A DNA stretch of 64,000 nt, taken from [Clostridium] saccharolyticum WM1 (GTDB lineage Bacteria > Bacillota > Clostridia > Lachnospirales > Lachnospiraceae). The number at the start of each line of letters is the position of its first letter. The first letter of the stretch is position 1. The notes below the pieces were generated by a model that saw nothing but the letters and a program-made list of their open reading frames with translations, had not been told where the DNA came from and made no database searches. A program made the translations under genes and the position numbers. Positions 1 through 7,239 of the stretch are shown in pieces. The stretch spans positions 2,790,001-2,854,000 of the forward strand of contig NC_014376.1 of assembly GCF_000144625.1 (NCBI RefSeq). Direction: 5' to 3'.

Positions 1-289
1 CCACAGCTTTTTCTACACGCTTGGCACAGGCTGCACAGGTCATTCCGCCGATGGGTATGGTTACATTGGCATTTTCAGATTTCTCCACCACCTCGTACCC
101 GATCTTTGCTACTGCTGCCTTAATGGCGGAAAGCTCAAGAGTACTGCTGTCATACTCCACAAACAGCTTTTCACTAGCCAGATTTACGGAAGCCTGGCTG
201 ATGCCGGAAAGCTTTCGTACGGTTTTCTCTATTCGCTGTGCACAGGCAGCACAGGTCATGCCTCTGATATTTAAAATTTGACTTTCCAT
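1..289 (-). CDS. copA: Copper-translocating P-type ATPase, N-terminal part (partial at window edge)
   Basis: Only the first 96 residues lie in the window; the gene continues past base 1. They hold two heavy-metal-associated (HMA) domains, each with the metal-binding motif GMTCAAC (Cys13/Cys16 and Cys85/Cys88). Tandem HMA domains with CxxC motifs are typical of the cytosolic N-terminus of Cu(I)-exporting P1B-ATPases, which pump copper out using ATP. The start at base 289 has a GTGAGGTG ribosome binding site. It is transcribed divergently from the HxlR regulator, which suggests control from the shared intergenic region. The ATPase core is not visible, so the exact metal is an inference from the motif and the neighbouring copper-type genes. 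Confidence 0.85.
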   Translation of the reverse strand, partial: MESQILNIRGMTCAACAQRIEKTVRKLSGISQASVNLASEKLFVEYDSSTLELSAIKAAVAKIGYEVVEKSENANVTIPIGGMTCAACAKRVEKAV

Positions 290-517
290 TCTGATTCACC
301 TCACTATTTTTTGCTGCCTCACCTTAAGGCGTCCCCTCCGGTGCCGGCAATGATTCCTGCTATCCTGATTTTTCCATGGCCTCCAAAAATATGCGATTCT
401 GTTATCTTGTATTTTTCGAGTACTCATGTTATTATTATGACAGTAATTGCGAATTTTGCAAGTATGCACTTTTTAGTGATATAGTACCCAAAATGATACT
501 AAAGGAGGAACTTGTCT
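290..517. promoter_or_regulatory. Divergent copA / HxlR promoter region with overlapping dyad
   Basis: This 228-base gap holds both promoters. For the HxlR gene a -35-like TTGCAA (456-461) lies 17 bases from ATATAG (479-484), ahead of the AAAGGAGG site at 500-507. On the other strand the same AT-rich element reads TTGCAA then TAATAA 18 bases on, so the two promoters overlap around TTGCGAATTTTGCAA (447-461), an imperfect dyad. That is a plausible operator for a repressor controlling both genes. The -10 matches are modest and no binding site is proven. Confidence 0.45.
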
Positions 518-904
518 ATGAACCGCGATTGTACAAATTATCATTGCCCGGTAGATGCCACATTGGATATGATCGGAGGAAAGTATAAGGCTCTCATCTT
601 ATGGCACTTAATCAGCAATACCCTTCGGTTTGGAGAGCTTCGGAAGCTTATCCCCCAGGCTACCCCTAAAATGCTCACCCAGCAGCTTCGTGAGCTGGAG
701 GAAGATCATCTGATCATCCGTACCGTGTATCCGGTAGTGCCTCCAAAGGTAGAATATACCCTGTCTGATCTGGGAAACAGCATCCGGCCTATTCTGGAAG
801 CCATGTATAACTGGGGAGCAGATTACTTACACCAAAATGGCATTACAGTAAGCTGCTCCATGAAATTTCCCACTTCAAATTTTAATAAGAAGTCTTCCAG
901 TTAG
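518..904 (+). CDS. HxlR-family winged-helix transcriptional regulator
   Basis: A protein of about 128 residues with the HxlR signature: an N-terminal CPVDATLDMIGGKYK segment, a winged helix (FGELRKLIP...TPKMLTQQLRELEEDHLI) and the usual length. HxlR proteins are dimeric DNA-binding regulators, several of which sense electrophiles or redox state through N-terminal cysteines; here Cys4 and Cys9 are candidates. I chose ATG 518 over TTG 512 because the AAAGGAGG site sits 10 bases upstream of the ATG but only 4 from the TTG. It probably controls itself and the divergent copper ATPase. Before the IS insertion its 3' end overlapped the convergent DUF2318 gene by about 23 bases. Confidence 0.85.
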   Translation: MNRDCTNYHCPVDATLDMIGGKYKALILWHLISNTLRFGELRKLIPQATPKMLTQQLRELEEDHLIIRTVYPVVPPKVEYTLSDLGNSIRPILEAMYNWGADYLHQNGITVSCSMKFPTSNFNKKSSS

Positions 905-919
905 CAAATATCTCCTTGG

Positions 920-932
920 ATTCCTTGAGGAA
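920..932. repeat. 13-bp target site duplication, left copy of IS (left side)
   Basis: ATTCCTTGAGGAA occurs here and again at 2631-2643, exactly bordering the IS. The core TTCCTTGAGGAA is palindromic, in line with the preference of IS30-type transposases for palindromic targets. Confidence 0.9.
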
Positions 933-1032
933 TGAAAATTGAAAAAGTAAATTCCACTACCATTTACCCAGGTAGAGTTTACCTCTGCACAGTTTATATT
1001 TACTCTTTCATACATACATGGTATCTTTATAA

Positions 1033-1057
1033 CTCCTTCTGACAGCAGTAGAAGGAG
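1033..1057 (+). promoter_or_regulatory. Hairpin sequestering the transposase ribosome binding site
   Basis: CTCCTTCT (1033-1040) can pair perfectly with AGAAGGAG (1050-1057), which is the Shine-Dalgarno sequence of the transposase starting at 1063. A transcript reading in from outside the element would fold this way and be poorly translated. This is a known style of transposase control (IS10, IS50); its use here is inferred from the sequence. The second copy has the same hairpin at 62477-62501. Confidence 0.6.
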
Positions 1058-1062
1058 ATTTT

Positions 1063-2376
1063 ATGAGTAAATATATTCCTGGTAACCAGAAGCATCTCAC
1101 TCTGAAGGATCGTGTTTTTATTGAAAACTCTTTAAATCAAAATCATACTTTTAAAGATATTGCAAAATACCTGTGCAAAGATCCAACCACCATCTCTAAG
1201 GAAGTGAAGGCCAGGCGTTCCTCTGACTGGTATCATAAAGGCACCTTTTACAATACCAAGAACTTCTGCATTTACAGGTTTAGCTGTCGAAAAGTAAATG
1301 TCTGCAAAAAGATTCTTGTCTGCGGGATCAAATGTGCTTCCTGTCCGACCTGTAATCAAACCTGCCGGGATTTTGTGAAGGAACGCTGCTCCCGACTGGA
1401 TAAAGCTCCCTACGTTTGCAATGGCTGCGACAAAAAGATCTCTCACTGCACCATTGCTCACAAATACACATACAATGCACGGTTTGCTGACCGCAAATAT
1501 CATGAGTTACTCACCAATTCCAGAAACGGTATCTGCATGACAAAGCACGAACTGCATCAAAAAGATATGATTGTTACTCCTCTAATTGAGCAGGGGCAGT
1601 CTCCCTATCAGATCTCCATAAATCATCCGGAACTGGATATGTCTGTCCGCACAATCTATACCTACATTGACAAGGGTCTGTTTTCCGCCAGAAATGTAGA
1701 TTTAAAGCGTAAACCTAAGTTCAAACCGCGAAAATGCCACAAGACACAGATTACGGATCGCTCTGTTTTTGTCAACAGAACCTATCTTGATTTTCAGTCT
1801 TTGGATCTTGAATACTTTGCAGAAATGGACACGGTTCATTCTTCCCGTGAATCTAAAAAGACTCTGCTGACGTTCTACTTTACAAAGGAAAAACTTTTTC
1901 TTGCATTCCTGATGAACCGATGTACCAAAGGCGCCGTACGACTTGTATTTGATCAGCTTGAGAAACGACTGGGAACCTATGAATTCGTTTCCTTATTCCA
2001 ATACGTATTAACTGACCGTGGCTCCGAATTTGGCGATCCTATAGGCCTGGAGACTGGGATCAATGAAATTCAGCGCTGTAATCTTTACTACTGTGATCCA
2101 ATGCGTAGCGGTCAGAAGGGGGGCGTTGAAAATGTTCATACCATGCTTCGCATGGTGCTTCCAAAAGGAACCAGCTTTGAATTTCTAACTCAATGGGACG
2201 TGAATCTGATTGTTAATCATATCAATTCCACACCACGGGAGAGTCTGGGTGGTGAAACGCCATATAATCTGGCTCTAGAATCATTTGGCGAAGACACCTT
2301 AAAAGGACTTCAGCTTAGGCGCATTGTCCCTGACGAGGTCAATCTGACACCTAAGCTGATTCGCTACAACCGTTAA
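1063..2376 (+). CDS. IS30-family transposase (left copy)
   Basis: 437 residues, with the same deduced protein as the copy at 61158-62471. It has an N-terminal helix-turn-helix (LTLKDRVFIENSLNQ...FKDIAKYL...TTISKEV), a cysteine-rich insert of about 60 residues with many CxxC-like pairs (possible zinc binding), and a C-terminal DDE domain: first Asp in AEMDTVHSS, second in LTDRGSEFG, Glu in KGGVENVHTMLR. These acidic residues hold the metal ions that cut and join DNA. The start follows GAAGGAG, which can be masked by the hairpin at 1033-1057. The frame is intact and the two copies match, so the element is probably active or was until recently. Confidence 0.93.
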   Translation: MSKYIPGNQKHLTLKDRVFIENSLNQNHTFKDIAKYLCKDPTTISKEVKARRSSDWYHKGTFYNTKNFCIYRFSCRKVNVCKKILVCGIKCASCPTCNQTCRDFVKERCSRLDKAPYVCNGCDKKISHCTIAHKYTYNARFADRKYHELLTNSRNGICMTKHELHQKDMIVTPLIEQGQSPYQISINHPELDMSVRTIYTYIDKGLFSARNVDLKRKPKFKPRKCHKTQITDRSVFVNRTYLDFQSLDLEYFAEMDTVHSSRESKKTLLTFYFTKEKLFLAFLMNRCTKGAVRLVFDQLEKRLGTYEFVSLFQYVLTDRGSEFGDPIGLETGINEIQRCNLYYCDPMRSGQKGGVENVHTMLRMVLPKGTSFEFLTQWDVNLIVNHINSTPRESLGGETPYNLALESFGEDTLKGLQLRRIVPDEVNLTPKLIRYNR

Positions 2377-2625
2377 CTAACTTACTTAAATCTGCTGTCG
2401 GACTGGAAGTTAACTTTTCACATTTTTTGAATGTGGCCGGTGGAATTTAGTCTCGCACACGAAACTCCAGTGGCCTGTTTTCTCTGCCCTAAAACATGAT
2501 TTTTGGTAAGAAGTTAGCTTAATTATATCAGAAATCTTAGAACAGTGCGCAAAAACCTCTACCATTTATGACAACTTTTAAAGGGCGGTGGAATTTAGTC
2601 CTGCACTGGAATTTACTTTTTCAAG

Positions 2626-3147
2626 TCAGCATTCCTTGAGGAAATCTTCAGAGATCGTGATGGATTCGTCTGTCACGGTCTTATTCTTGTCAAAAACAGG
2701 CCAGGGGTTGCAGCCACCTGCCTCCACTTCCACCCGGTCCATAGGAAAACGGTTCCCGCAATTCTGGCATACGAGAGCATCTCCTTCCTGCTTATAGTAT
2801 CCTCTTCCTGAGTCATAACATACCTGGCAGGTGTTAAAAGCTGTCCGGATGGTGCCATCAGGGGCCTTGACCGCAATCACCTCCATCTGAGTGCCGTCTA
2901 CTTCAACGGGATAAAATTTGGCCGTACTTGAGATATCTTTTACAGGAATCACAAGGGCTCCCCCATTTCCTGCCATTTGACTGTTTTCTGCCGCTGCCTG
3001 AACCGGTTCGGTTATCTCTGCTTTCTCCTTTGGGGAACAGGCCGTCAGGGCTGCAGCGGTTAAGATCAGCAGGGCCAGTCCCATGGAAAGCCGCCTGCAC
3101 TTTCTTGTATCTTTTTTATTATTTCCATTCTGAAATTTCTGTAACAT
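2626..3147 (-). CDS. DUF2318-type Fe-S lipoprotein, 3' end altered by IS insertion
   Basis: 173 residues as now encoded. A signal peptide ends in a lipobox (LTAC, Cys37), so the protein should be lipid-anchored outside the membrane. The domain carries NTCQVC (Cys107/110), VCQNC (Cys127/130) and Cys146, matching the DUF2318 family, predicted metal or Fe-S proteins linked to iron/copper membrane transport. I chose ATG 3147 because AGGAGG lies 9 bases upstream; the ATG at 3168 lies ahead of that site. The last codon pair is created by the IS: the TSD supplies the T and the IS end supplies GC then TGA. Rejoining the sequence across the IS restores a tail running SKEIFANWKTSY before TAA (882-884). 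The current protein has lost those 12 residues and gained one Cys. Confidence 0.82.
   Translation of the reverse strand: MLQKFQNGNNKKDTRKCRRLSMGLALLILTAAALTACSPKEKAEITEPVQAAAENSQMAGNGGALVIPVKDISSTAKFYPVEVDGTQMEVIAVKAPDGTIRTAFNTCQVCYDSGRGYYKQEGDALVCQNCGNRFPMDRVEVEAGGCNPWPVFDKNKTVTDESITISEDFLKEC
2631..2643. repeat. 13-bp target site duplication, left copy of IS (right side)
   Basis: Second copy of ATTCCTTGAGGAA, matching 920-932. It lies inside the coding sequence of the DUF2318 gene, placing the insertion point in that gene's last codons. Confidence 0.9.
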
Positions 3148-3175
3148 ATAAATATTCCTCCTGAACATAAACGAT

Positions 3176-3271
3176 TTAATCTTTTTTTTGTCTGTCTCTC
3201 ATAAAGAACATTGCTATGATGATTCCAAAAACCGGAAAGATACAATGCCAGTGGCTCAATAATAAACTCAT
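3176..3271 (-). CDS. Small single-span membrane peptide, 31 residues
   Basis: An open frame of 31 codons, MSLLLSHWHC...FFMRDRQKKD, with AAAGGAGA 7 bases before the ATG. It is a short hydrophobic stretch (IFPVFGIIIAMFF) followed by a charged tail, as in small single-pass proteins. It lies between the TauE/SafE fusion (44 bases upstream) and the DUF2318 lipoprotein (28 bases downstream) on the same strand, so it is probably co-transcribed with both and may assist the same membrane complex. I do not recognise a named family; the function is unknown. Support is the ribosome binding site, topology and tight packing. Confidence 0.55.
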   Translation of the reverse strand: MSLLLSHWHCIFPVFGIIIAMFFMRDRQKKD

Positions 3272-3314
3272 GAATCCGTTCTCCTTTCTTCGCTGATACA
3301 GGTAAAATCCCTTT

Positions 3315-5192
3315 TTATCCGCAGCAGGAACCTCCTGCTCCCTGGAAAGTATCATCAGGCCAGATAAGGGTCTTAAAACTGCTTATTTCTTTCTTAATTT
3401 CTTCCATATCTACGTTATTTAACTCATCAACAACCTTGATATATCCATAAAAGGCGTGATCCCCGGTAGAAAAGTCGAAGCTTCCCGCCGGTGTAAAGTA
3501 CAGCTTGTTTTCTCCCTTTTCAAGAGGAAGCTGGGTTGCAAAATCCGGAACAAGGATCTCACTCCCATAAGTGGAATCCGATGTGTTGTCAATGATATTC
3601 CATTCTACATCGACTCCTGATTTCACCACTGCCGCCGCCGGCTTAAAGCCGTCATCCGTAAGCTCCATAGTGATCCTCTGTATGCTGTTTCCATACTCAT
3701 CCACAGCGTCTTCCGCCACTGGGATCTCATCTGTTGGAATTGTATAACCGGCGGCTATCGGTTCCTCCGGCGCATATTCTTTTAATACGCCCTCTCCGTC
3801 TGAGCCTGTTCCTGCCTTAGTTTCTCCTTCTTCTGACACGTATATGGCTCCACGGATCATCCCCATCCAACAGCTGTAAGAAATCTTCCCTGTTTTTTCA
3901 GGAGTAAATTCAATGATGTTTTCCCCTGTTTTAAAGGAATATTCTATGCCCAGATCCCGGATAATCATTCGGTTGTTGCAGCCATTGATGCTGCCCTTGG
4001 GCGCATCAATGATCCATTTTACCGGAATTCCTTTCTGGACATTAATGTTCGGGTATCTTCCGGGGGAAAGAGTGCTGTTTATGATCTGCACCCCGTCTTC
4101 AATTTTTATATCAGCCTTTTTCTCCTGCTCTCCGGCAGCATAGGCACTGTCTCCGCCCTTTGAGAACAGGTCCGTAGCCTGAAAACCTGACAGGTTCAGC
4201 CCCTGGGAAAACATGGACAGCCCCAGCACTGCCACCAGCACTGCTCCCACAGTCATCACCTTGCCTGTAAACTTTTTCCCAAGGACCGAGGAAAGAGCGC
4301 CAAGCCCGAACATAAGAGGTACGGTACCCAGGCTGAATAAAAACATGGACAAAGCGCCGGAAAACGGATTACCCGTAGATAATGCATAGATCTGCATAGC
4401 CTGTAAGGGGCCGCAGGGCATGAGACCGTTTAACAGGCCTACTATCAGAGGGCTGCTGTTTTTTGATTTTTCCTTGTCAATTTTTCTTGCAAACATTCTG
4501 GGCATCCTTGGATTCAGTCTGCGAAGCCAAGGGAATATTCCCAGCATGTTTATACCCATAACGATCATGAACACTCCGGCAACCAGCTTTAAAACCCCCT
4601 GAAGGGTATTGGAGAACGTGACTACCGAACCCAACGCTCCAACCAGGAAACCTACCGCAGTATAAGAGACCACCCGTCCCAGGTTGTATAAAAAGGTCGG
4701 GCGGAGGGCAGAAAAACGGCCCTTTTGTGAAACTGCTTCCCCGCTTCGCGGAATGCACTGGGACAGATTTATGCCCCCGCACATAGCTACGCAGTGAACG
4801 GACGTAACCAGACCGATAACAAACAGCATTCCATAGCCCATTTTTTCATCCGCCAGCTGGCTGGGAACAAGCAGGTTTAAAAGTCCAAACTGCTGGATCA
4901 GCAGGTAAAGGGAAACAATAATGACCAGGATTCCTATGGTTTTTCTGTTATCCGGCCCCTTTTGCTCATGATCTGTTAATACTTTATAATCCAGATTTTC
5001 AATGATCCCAACAATGCTTTTATACGAAATAATATCCGTATCAAAGGTTATGACGGCAATTCCGGTGCTGTAGCTCACCTCCGCTTTTTCAATTCCAGCC
5101 GTATTACGCAGTTTTTTTTCGATTTTATTTTGACAGCTTATACAGGTCATCCCGCCGATTCGTATCTTTTTGGTTCTTATAGCAGATCCCAT
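3315..5192 (-). CDS. HMA domain - TauE/SafE-type membrane domain - cupredoxin-like fusion protein
   Basis: 625 residues. An N-terminal HMA domain has GGMTCISC (Cys17/Cys20); a long linker and a first membrane span (about 85-105) follow. A multi-span domain (about 120-350) then carries SVHCVAMCGG and PCGPLQAMQ, typical of the SafE/DsbD-like transporter group. The outer C-terminal half has two cupredoxin-like stretches, one with the potential ligand run SYSCWMGMIRG and one ending in GGSCCG. The arrangement suggests passing copper or electrons from a cytosolic HMA to an outer metal site. The start has AGGAGG 7 bases upstream. It heads the operon with the small peptide and the DUF2318 protein. 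Metal specificity is inferred from the neighbouring copper ATPase. Confidence 0.8.
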   Translation of the reverse strand: MGSAIRTKKIRIGGMTCISCQNKIEKKLRNTAGIEKAEVSYSTGIAVITFDTDIISYKSIVGIIENLDYKVLTDHEQKGPDNRKTIGILVIIVSLYLLIQQFGLLNLLVPSQLADEKMGYGMLFVIGLVTSVHCVAMCGGINLSQCIPRSGEAVSQKGRFSALRPTFLYNLGRVVSYTAVGFLVGALGSVVTFSNTLQGVLKLVAGVFMIVMGINMLGIFPWLRRLNPRMPRMFARKIDKEKSKNSSPLIVGLLNGLMPCGPLQAMQIYALSTGNPFSGALSMFLFSLGTVPLMFGLGALSSVLGKKFTGKVMTVGAVLVAVLGLSMFSQGLNLSGFQATDLFSKGGDSAYAAGEQEKKADIKIEDGVQIINSTLSPGRYPNINVQKGIPVKWIIDAPKGSINGCNNRMIIRDLGIEYSFKTGENIIEFTPEKTGKISYSCWMGMIRGAIYVSEEGETKAGTGSDGEGVLKEYAPEEPIAAGYTIPTDEIPVAEDAVDEYGNSIQRITMELTDDGFKPAAAVVKSGVDVEWNIIDNTSDSTYGSEILVPDFATQLPLEKGENKLYFTPAGSFDFSTGDHAFYGYIKVVDELNNVDMEEIKKEISSFKTLIWPDDTFQGAGGSCCG

Positions 5193-5345
5193 CGTCTGTC
5201 CTCCTTTTCTATTTCTGAACCCTAGAATAGCAGGGTAATTTGTAGAAGTTGTGTAGATGAATTTTTTTCACATAAAATCCACAAAAAATCCTCCTGTTCC
5301 ATTACCAGGGGATGAGACGGAAGGAAAAATCACAGGGGGATATGA

Positions 5346-5388
5346 AAAAACACGTGTATATCGTTTTTTCAAATGATATACACGTGTT
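5346..5388 (-). terminator. Intrinsic terminator after cheX-like gene
   Basis: CACGTGTATATC (5351-5362) pairs with GATATACACGTG (5375-5386). On the minus strand the stem is followed by six T, just past the CheX stop codon at 5404. Confidence 0.8.
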
Positions 5389-5403
5389 CTTTATGTATGC
5401 AAA

Positions 5404-5850
5404 TTACTCTGCCTGGTTAAGTCTTATATCAAGGCACAAATCTCCGATAGAAGTCGTTACACAGCAGGCCGTATGGAATTCATATTCTCCGTTTTCATCA
5501 GGATTTCGAAGGACCGGAGGAAGAATATCACAGTTCAGATCCTCACCGGCAAGCATGGTAAGAACATTTCCGCTGATAATGTTGGCAATTTCAGATACGG
5601 CGGAAGTAACAAAATCATCCACAGAATCAAATTCCATGCCGCTCATAATATTTACGATACCAAGAGATGTCTCATGAGGAAGCCGGTATATCACTTCCCC
5701 CTCAAGATCACCGATAAAGCCGATGGAAACATCCAATTCCGCCTCACATGCAAAGGAATCTGCAGGATGGTCTGTAACATCATGAAGCTCCAGCATCAGC
5801 TGAAATACATTCCTGGTGGCTTCTAAAAAGGGTCCGTAAAAGTCAGTCAT
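5404..5850 (-). CDS. cheX: CheX-like chemotaxis phosphatase
   Basis: 148 residues resembling CheX/CheC-type phosphatases, which remove the phosphate from CheY-P to reset the flagellar switch. The recognisable stretch is DDFVTSAVSEIANIISGN, matching the family's E-x2-N active-site helix (Glu and Asn in SEIANII), and the middle carries the duplicated alpha-beta pattern. I chose ATG 5850: it overlaps the end of the hemerythrin gene (GGAATGACTGA), so the two are translationally coupled, whereas the longer reading frame would run far into that gene. The pairing with an oxygen-binding hemerythrin suggests an aerotaxis or redox-taxis input, which is an inference. Confidence 0.75.
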   Translation of the reverse strand: MTDFYGPFLEATRNVFQLMLELHDVTDHPADSFACEAELDVSIGFIGDLEGEVIYRLPHETSLGIVNIMSGMEFDSVDDFVTSAVSEIANIISGNVLTMLAGEDLNCDILPPVLRNPDENGEYEFHTACCVTTSIGDLCLDIRLNQAE

Positions 5851-6268
5851 TCCCGGCCACCCCCTTTGAAATCGCATAGGATGCAATACGCTGGTCTTCT
5901 GACGCCACATGGTTGATGAGCCAGGCCATAAGCTTGCCCCCAAACTTCTGCATCAACTGCTCGTCATATCCGCTGCGCTCATATTCTTCTGTGACTGCAA
6001 GAACATAATTCACCATATCCGTATGAATTTTCTTATGTTCTTCTCTGCCCGGATAACCGATTTTCTCCTGGTAAGCTTCCTCGTCACGGAAATGTTCCAC
6101 CACATACGCATTCATAAATTCCAGGGTTTCGTTCACCTTTTGTACTTTCTCATCCCAGGTAGCGGAAGAGCGTAACACTTTCAAAAAAACCTCTACCCGC
6201 TGAAACAGTTCCATATGCTGTGCATCAATCAGGGGAACTCCCAGCTCATACTTGTCCTTCCAAAGCAT
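5843..6268 (-). CDS. Bacteriohemerythrin
   Basis: 141 residues of the hemerythrin fold with the family's di-iron ligands in order: IDAQHMELF (His18 and nearby Glu), VEHFRDEE, EEHKKIH and a late INHVASED. Hemerythrins bind O2 reversibly at a di-iron site and in bacteria serve in oxygen storage, delivery or sensing. It is the first gene of a two-gene operon with the CheX-like gene, overlapping it by 8 bases. A strong promoter lies upstream at 6382-6409 and a palindromic hairpin lies in the leader. Confidence 0.9.
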   Translation of the reverse strand: MLWKDKYELGVPLIDAQHMELFQRVEVFLKVLRSSATWDEKVQKVNETLEFMNAYVVEHFRDEEAYQEKIGYPGREEHKKIHTDMVNYVLAVTEEYERSGYDEQLMQKFGGKLMAWLINHVASEDQRIASYAISKGVAGND

Positions 6269-6294
6269 TGGTTATCCTGCCTTTCTGTAAGTAT

Positions 6295-6318
6295 ATACCG
6301 GCTCCATGGAGCCGGTAT
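6295..6318 (-). repeat. Perfect 24-bp palindrome in the leader of the hemerythrin operon
   Basis: ATACCGGCTC then CATG then GAGCCGGTAT. In RNA it makes a 10-bp stem with a four-base loop about 26 bases ahead of the hemerythrin start and about 55 bases after the predicted transcription start. No T run follows, so it is not an obvious terminator; it could stabilise the message or be a DNA operator. Confidence 0.6.
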
Positions 6319-6381
6319 GCCTTCTATCATTGGTTCTCAAACTTCAAAGCCGTTTTATTCTCAGGCATTGTTCTTGCAAGT

Positions 6382-6409
6382 ATTATAGCACGTATTGAAT
6401 CCATGTCAA
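6382..6409 (-). promoter_or_regulatory. Promoter of hemerythrin-cheX operon
   Basis: On the minus strand TTGACA (6404-6409), 16 bases, then TATAAT (6382-6387) with TGC in front (extended -10). Both hexamers are perfect consensus. It lies just past the stop of the shikimate kinase gene. Confidence 0.8.
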
Positions 6410-6417
6410 GAAAACTG

Positions 6418-7041
6418 TTATTCAAATTTTGCCAGGGAAATGATAAGCTCTTCACAAATCTGCCGGACATTTTTATGATCTGTATCTATGATGATATCTG
6501 CAGCCTTTTCATAAAAATCCTTGCGTTTTGCCATTAGCTCTTTTATATATTCTACATTCATGTTCCCATTTAAGATGGGACGCCCCCCGTCATCCTTTAC
6601 CCGTTCCAATATGATCTCAGGGCTGGCAGTCAGCAGCACAATACGACTGCTCTTTTTCAGATTTTTTACATTATCCTCACGAATCACTGCGCCGCCGCCG
6701 CAGGAAATAATGGTATGACGGCGGCTTTGCAGGCTGAGTATCACACTGCTTTCACAGTTTCGGAAATACTCTTCTCCATATTGGGCAAAAATATCCTTAA
6801 TAGGCATTTTCTGTTCTTCCACGATCATGGCATCCACATCCGCTTCATTCATGGACAGCATATCCTTTAAATATCTGGATACAGTACTCTTTCCTGTTCC
6901 CATAAATCCAATCAGGGCAATGTTATGATCAAACAACCTTTTGCACTGCGGGCATTCGCTATCCTTATAAATCTTCTTAAAAATATCCATGAATTCGTCA
7001 CAGTAATCCAAATCACTTTTTATTTCATTCAGCGTTCTCAT
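6418..7041 (-). CDS. aroK: Shikimate kinase with N-terminal extension
   Basis: 207 residues. The kinase begins near residue 40 with Walker A GFMGTGKST (about 45-53), followed by the shikimate-binding Asp pair in EADVDAM, the CGGGAV loop and the GGRPIL lid. It phosphorylates shikimate at O3 in aromatic amino acid synthesis. The 40-residue N-terminal extension (LNEIKSDLDYCDEFMDIFKK, then a CPQC pair) resembles the first helix of a chorismate mutase but is too short to be one. I chose ATG 7041, which has GGAGAGG upstream; the in-frame ATG at 7107 has no site. The promoter is at 7168-7197. The aroE gene is far away at 30.8 kb. Confidence 0.8.
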   Translation of the reverse strand: MRTLNEIKSDLDYCDEFMDIFKKIYKDSECPQCKRLFDHNIALIGFMGTGKSTVSRYLKDMLSMNEADVDAMIVEEQKMPIKDIFAQYGEEYFRNCESSVILSLQSRRHTIISCGGGAVIREDNVKNLKKSSRIVLLTASPEIILERVKDDGGRPILNGNMNVEYIKELMAKRKDFYEKAADIIIDTDHKNVRQICEELIISLAKFE

Positions 7042-7167
7042 ATTGCCTCTCCATATTTTATCTCCTGATAAATCAAGCGGGTATGCCTTCCTATCCGGCT
7101 CATTCACGGATTCAAGGTTGAATATGTTGTTCTTTCAACCTTATCCTGTCGTACCAGTATTTTTTCC

Positions 7168-7197
7168 ATTATACATAATATAGAGGCAGGCTGTAAA
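7168..7197 (-). promoter_or_regulatory. Promoter of shikimate kinase gene
   Basis: Minus-strand TTTACA (7192-7197), 18 bases, TATAAT (7168-7173). An inverted repeat GGTTGAA/TTCAACC follows in the leader at about 7118-7142. Confidence 0.65.
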
Positions 7198-7239
7198 GCA
7201 ATTCTTTTTCTTATCTTTTCTTTAACCCAAATGGAACTC

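Larger units (their letters stand above)
933..2630 (+). mobile_element. IS30-family insertion sequence, 1698 bp, left copy
   Basis: The ends were fixed by comparison with the second copy (60904-62601), which shares the sequence up to the same bases. Left end TGAAAATTGAAAAAG and right end CTTTTTCAAGTCAGC form imperfect terminal inverted repeats with an 18-bp perfect inner part (TTGAAAAAGTAAATTCCA). Each copy is flanked by a perfect 13-bp direct repeat. The right end carries subterminal repeats of GGTGGAATTTAGTC near 2449 and 2587. A single transposase gene fills the element. IS30 members usually make much shorter duplications, so the 13 bp is worth noting. Confidence 0.92.

Noticed and set aside
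1132-1503. 123-codon open frame antisense to the transposase (also at 62031-62402)
   Set aside because: It is a shadow of the transposase reading frame, has no ribosome binding site and simply repeats because the IS repeats.
6295-6318. Intrinsic terminator after the shikimate kinase gene
   Set aside because: A perfect palindrome but no T run on either side, and it lies downstream of the hemerythrin promoter, inside its leader.
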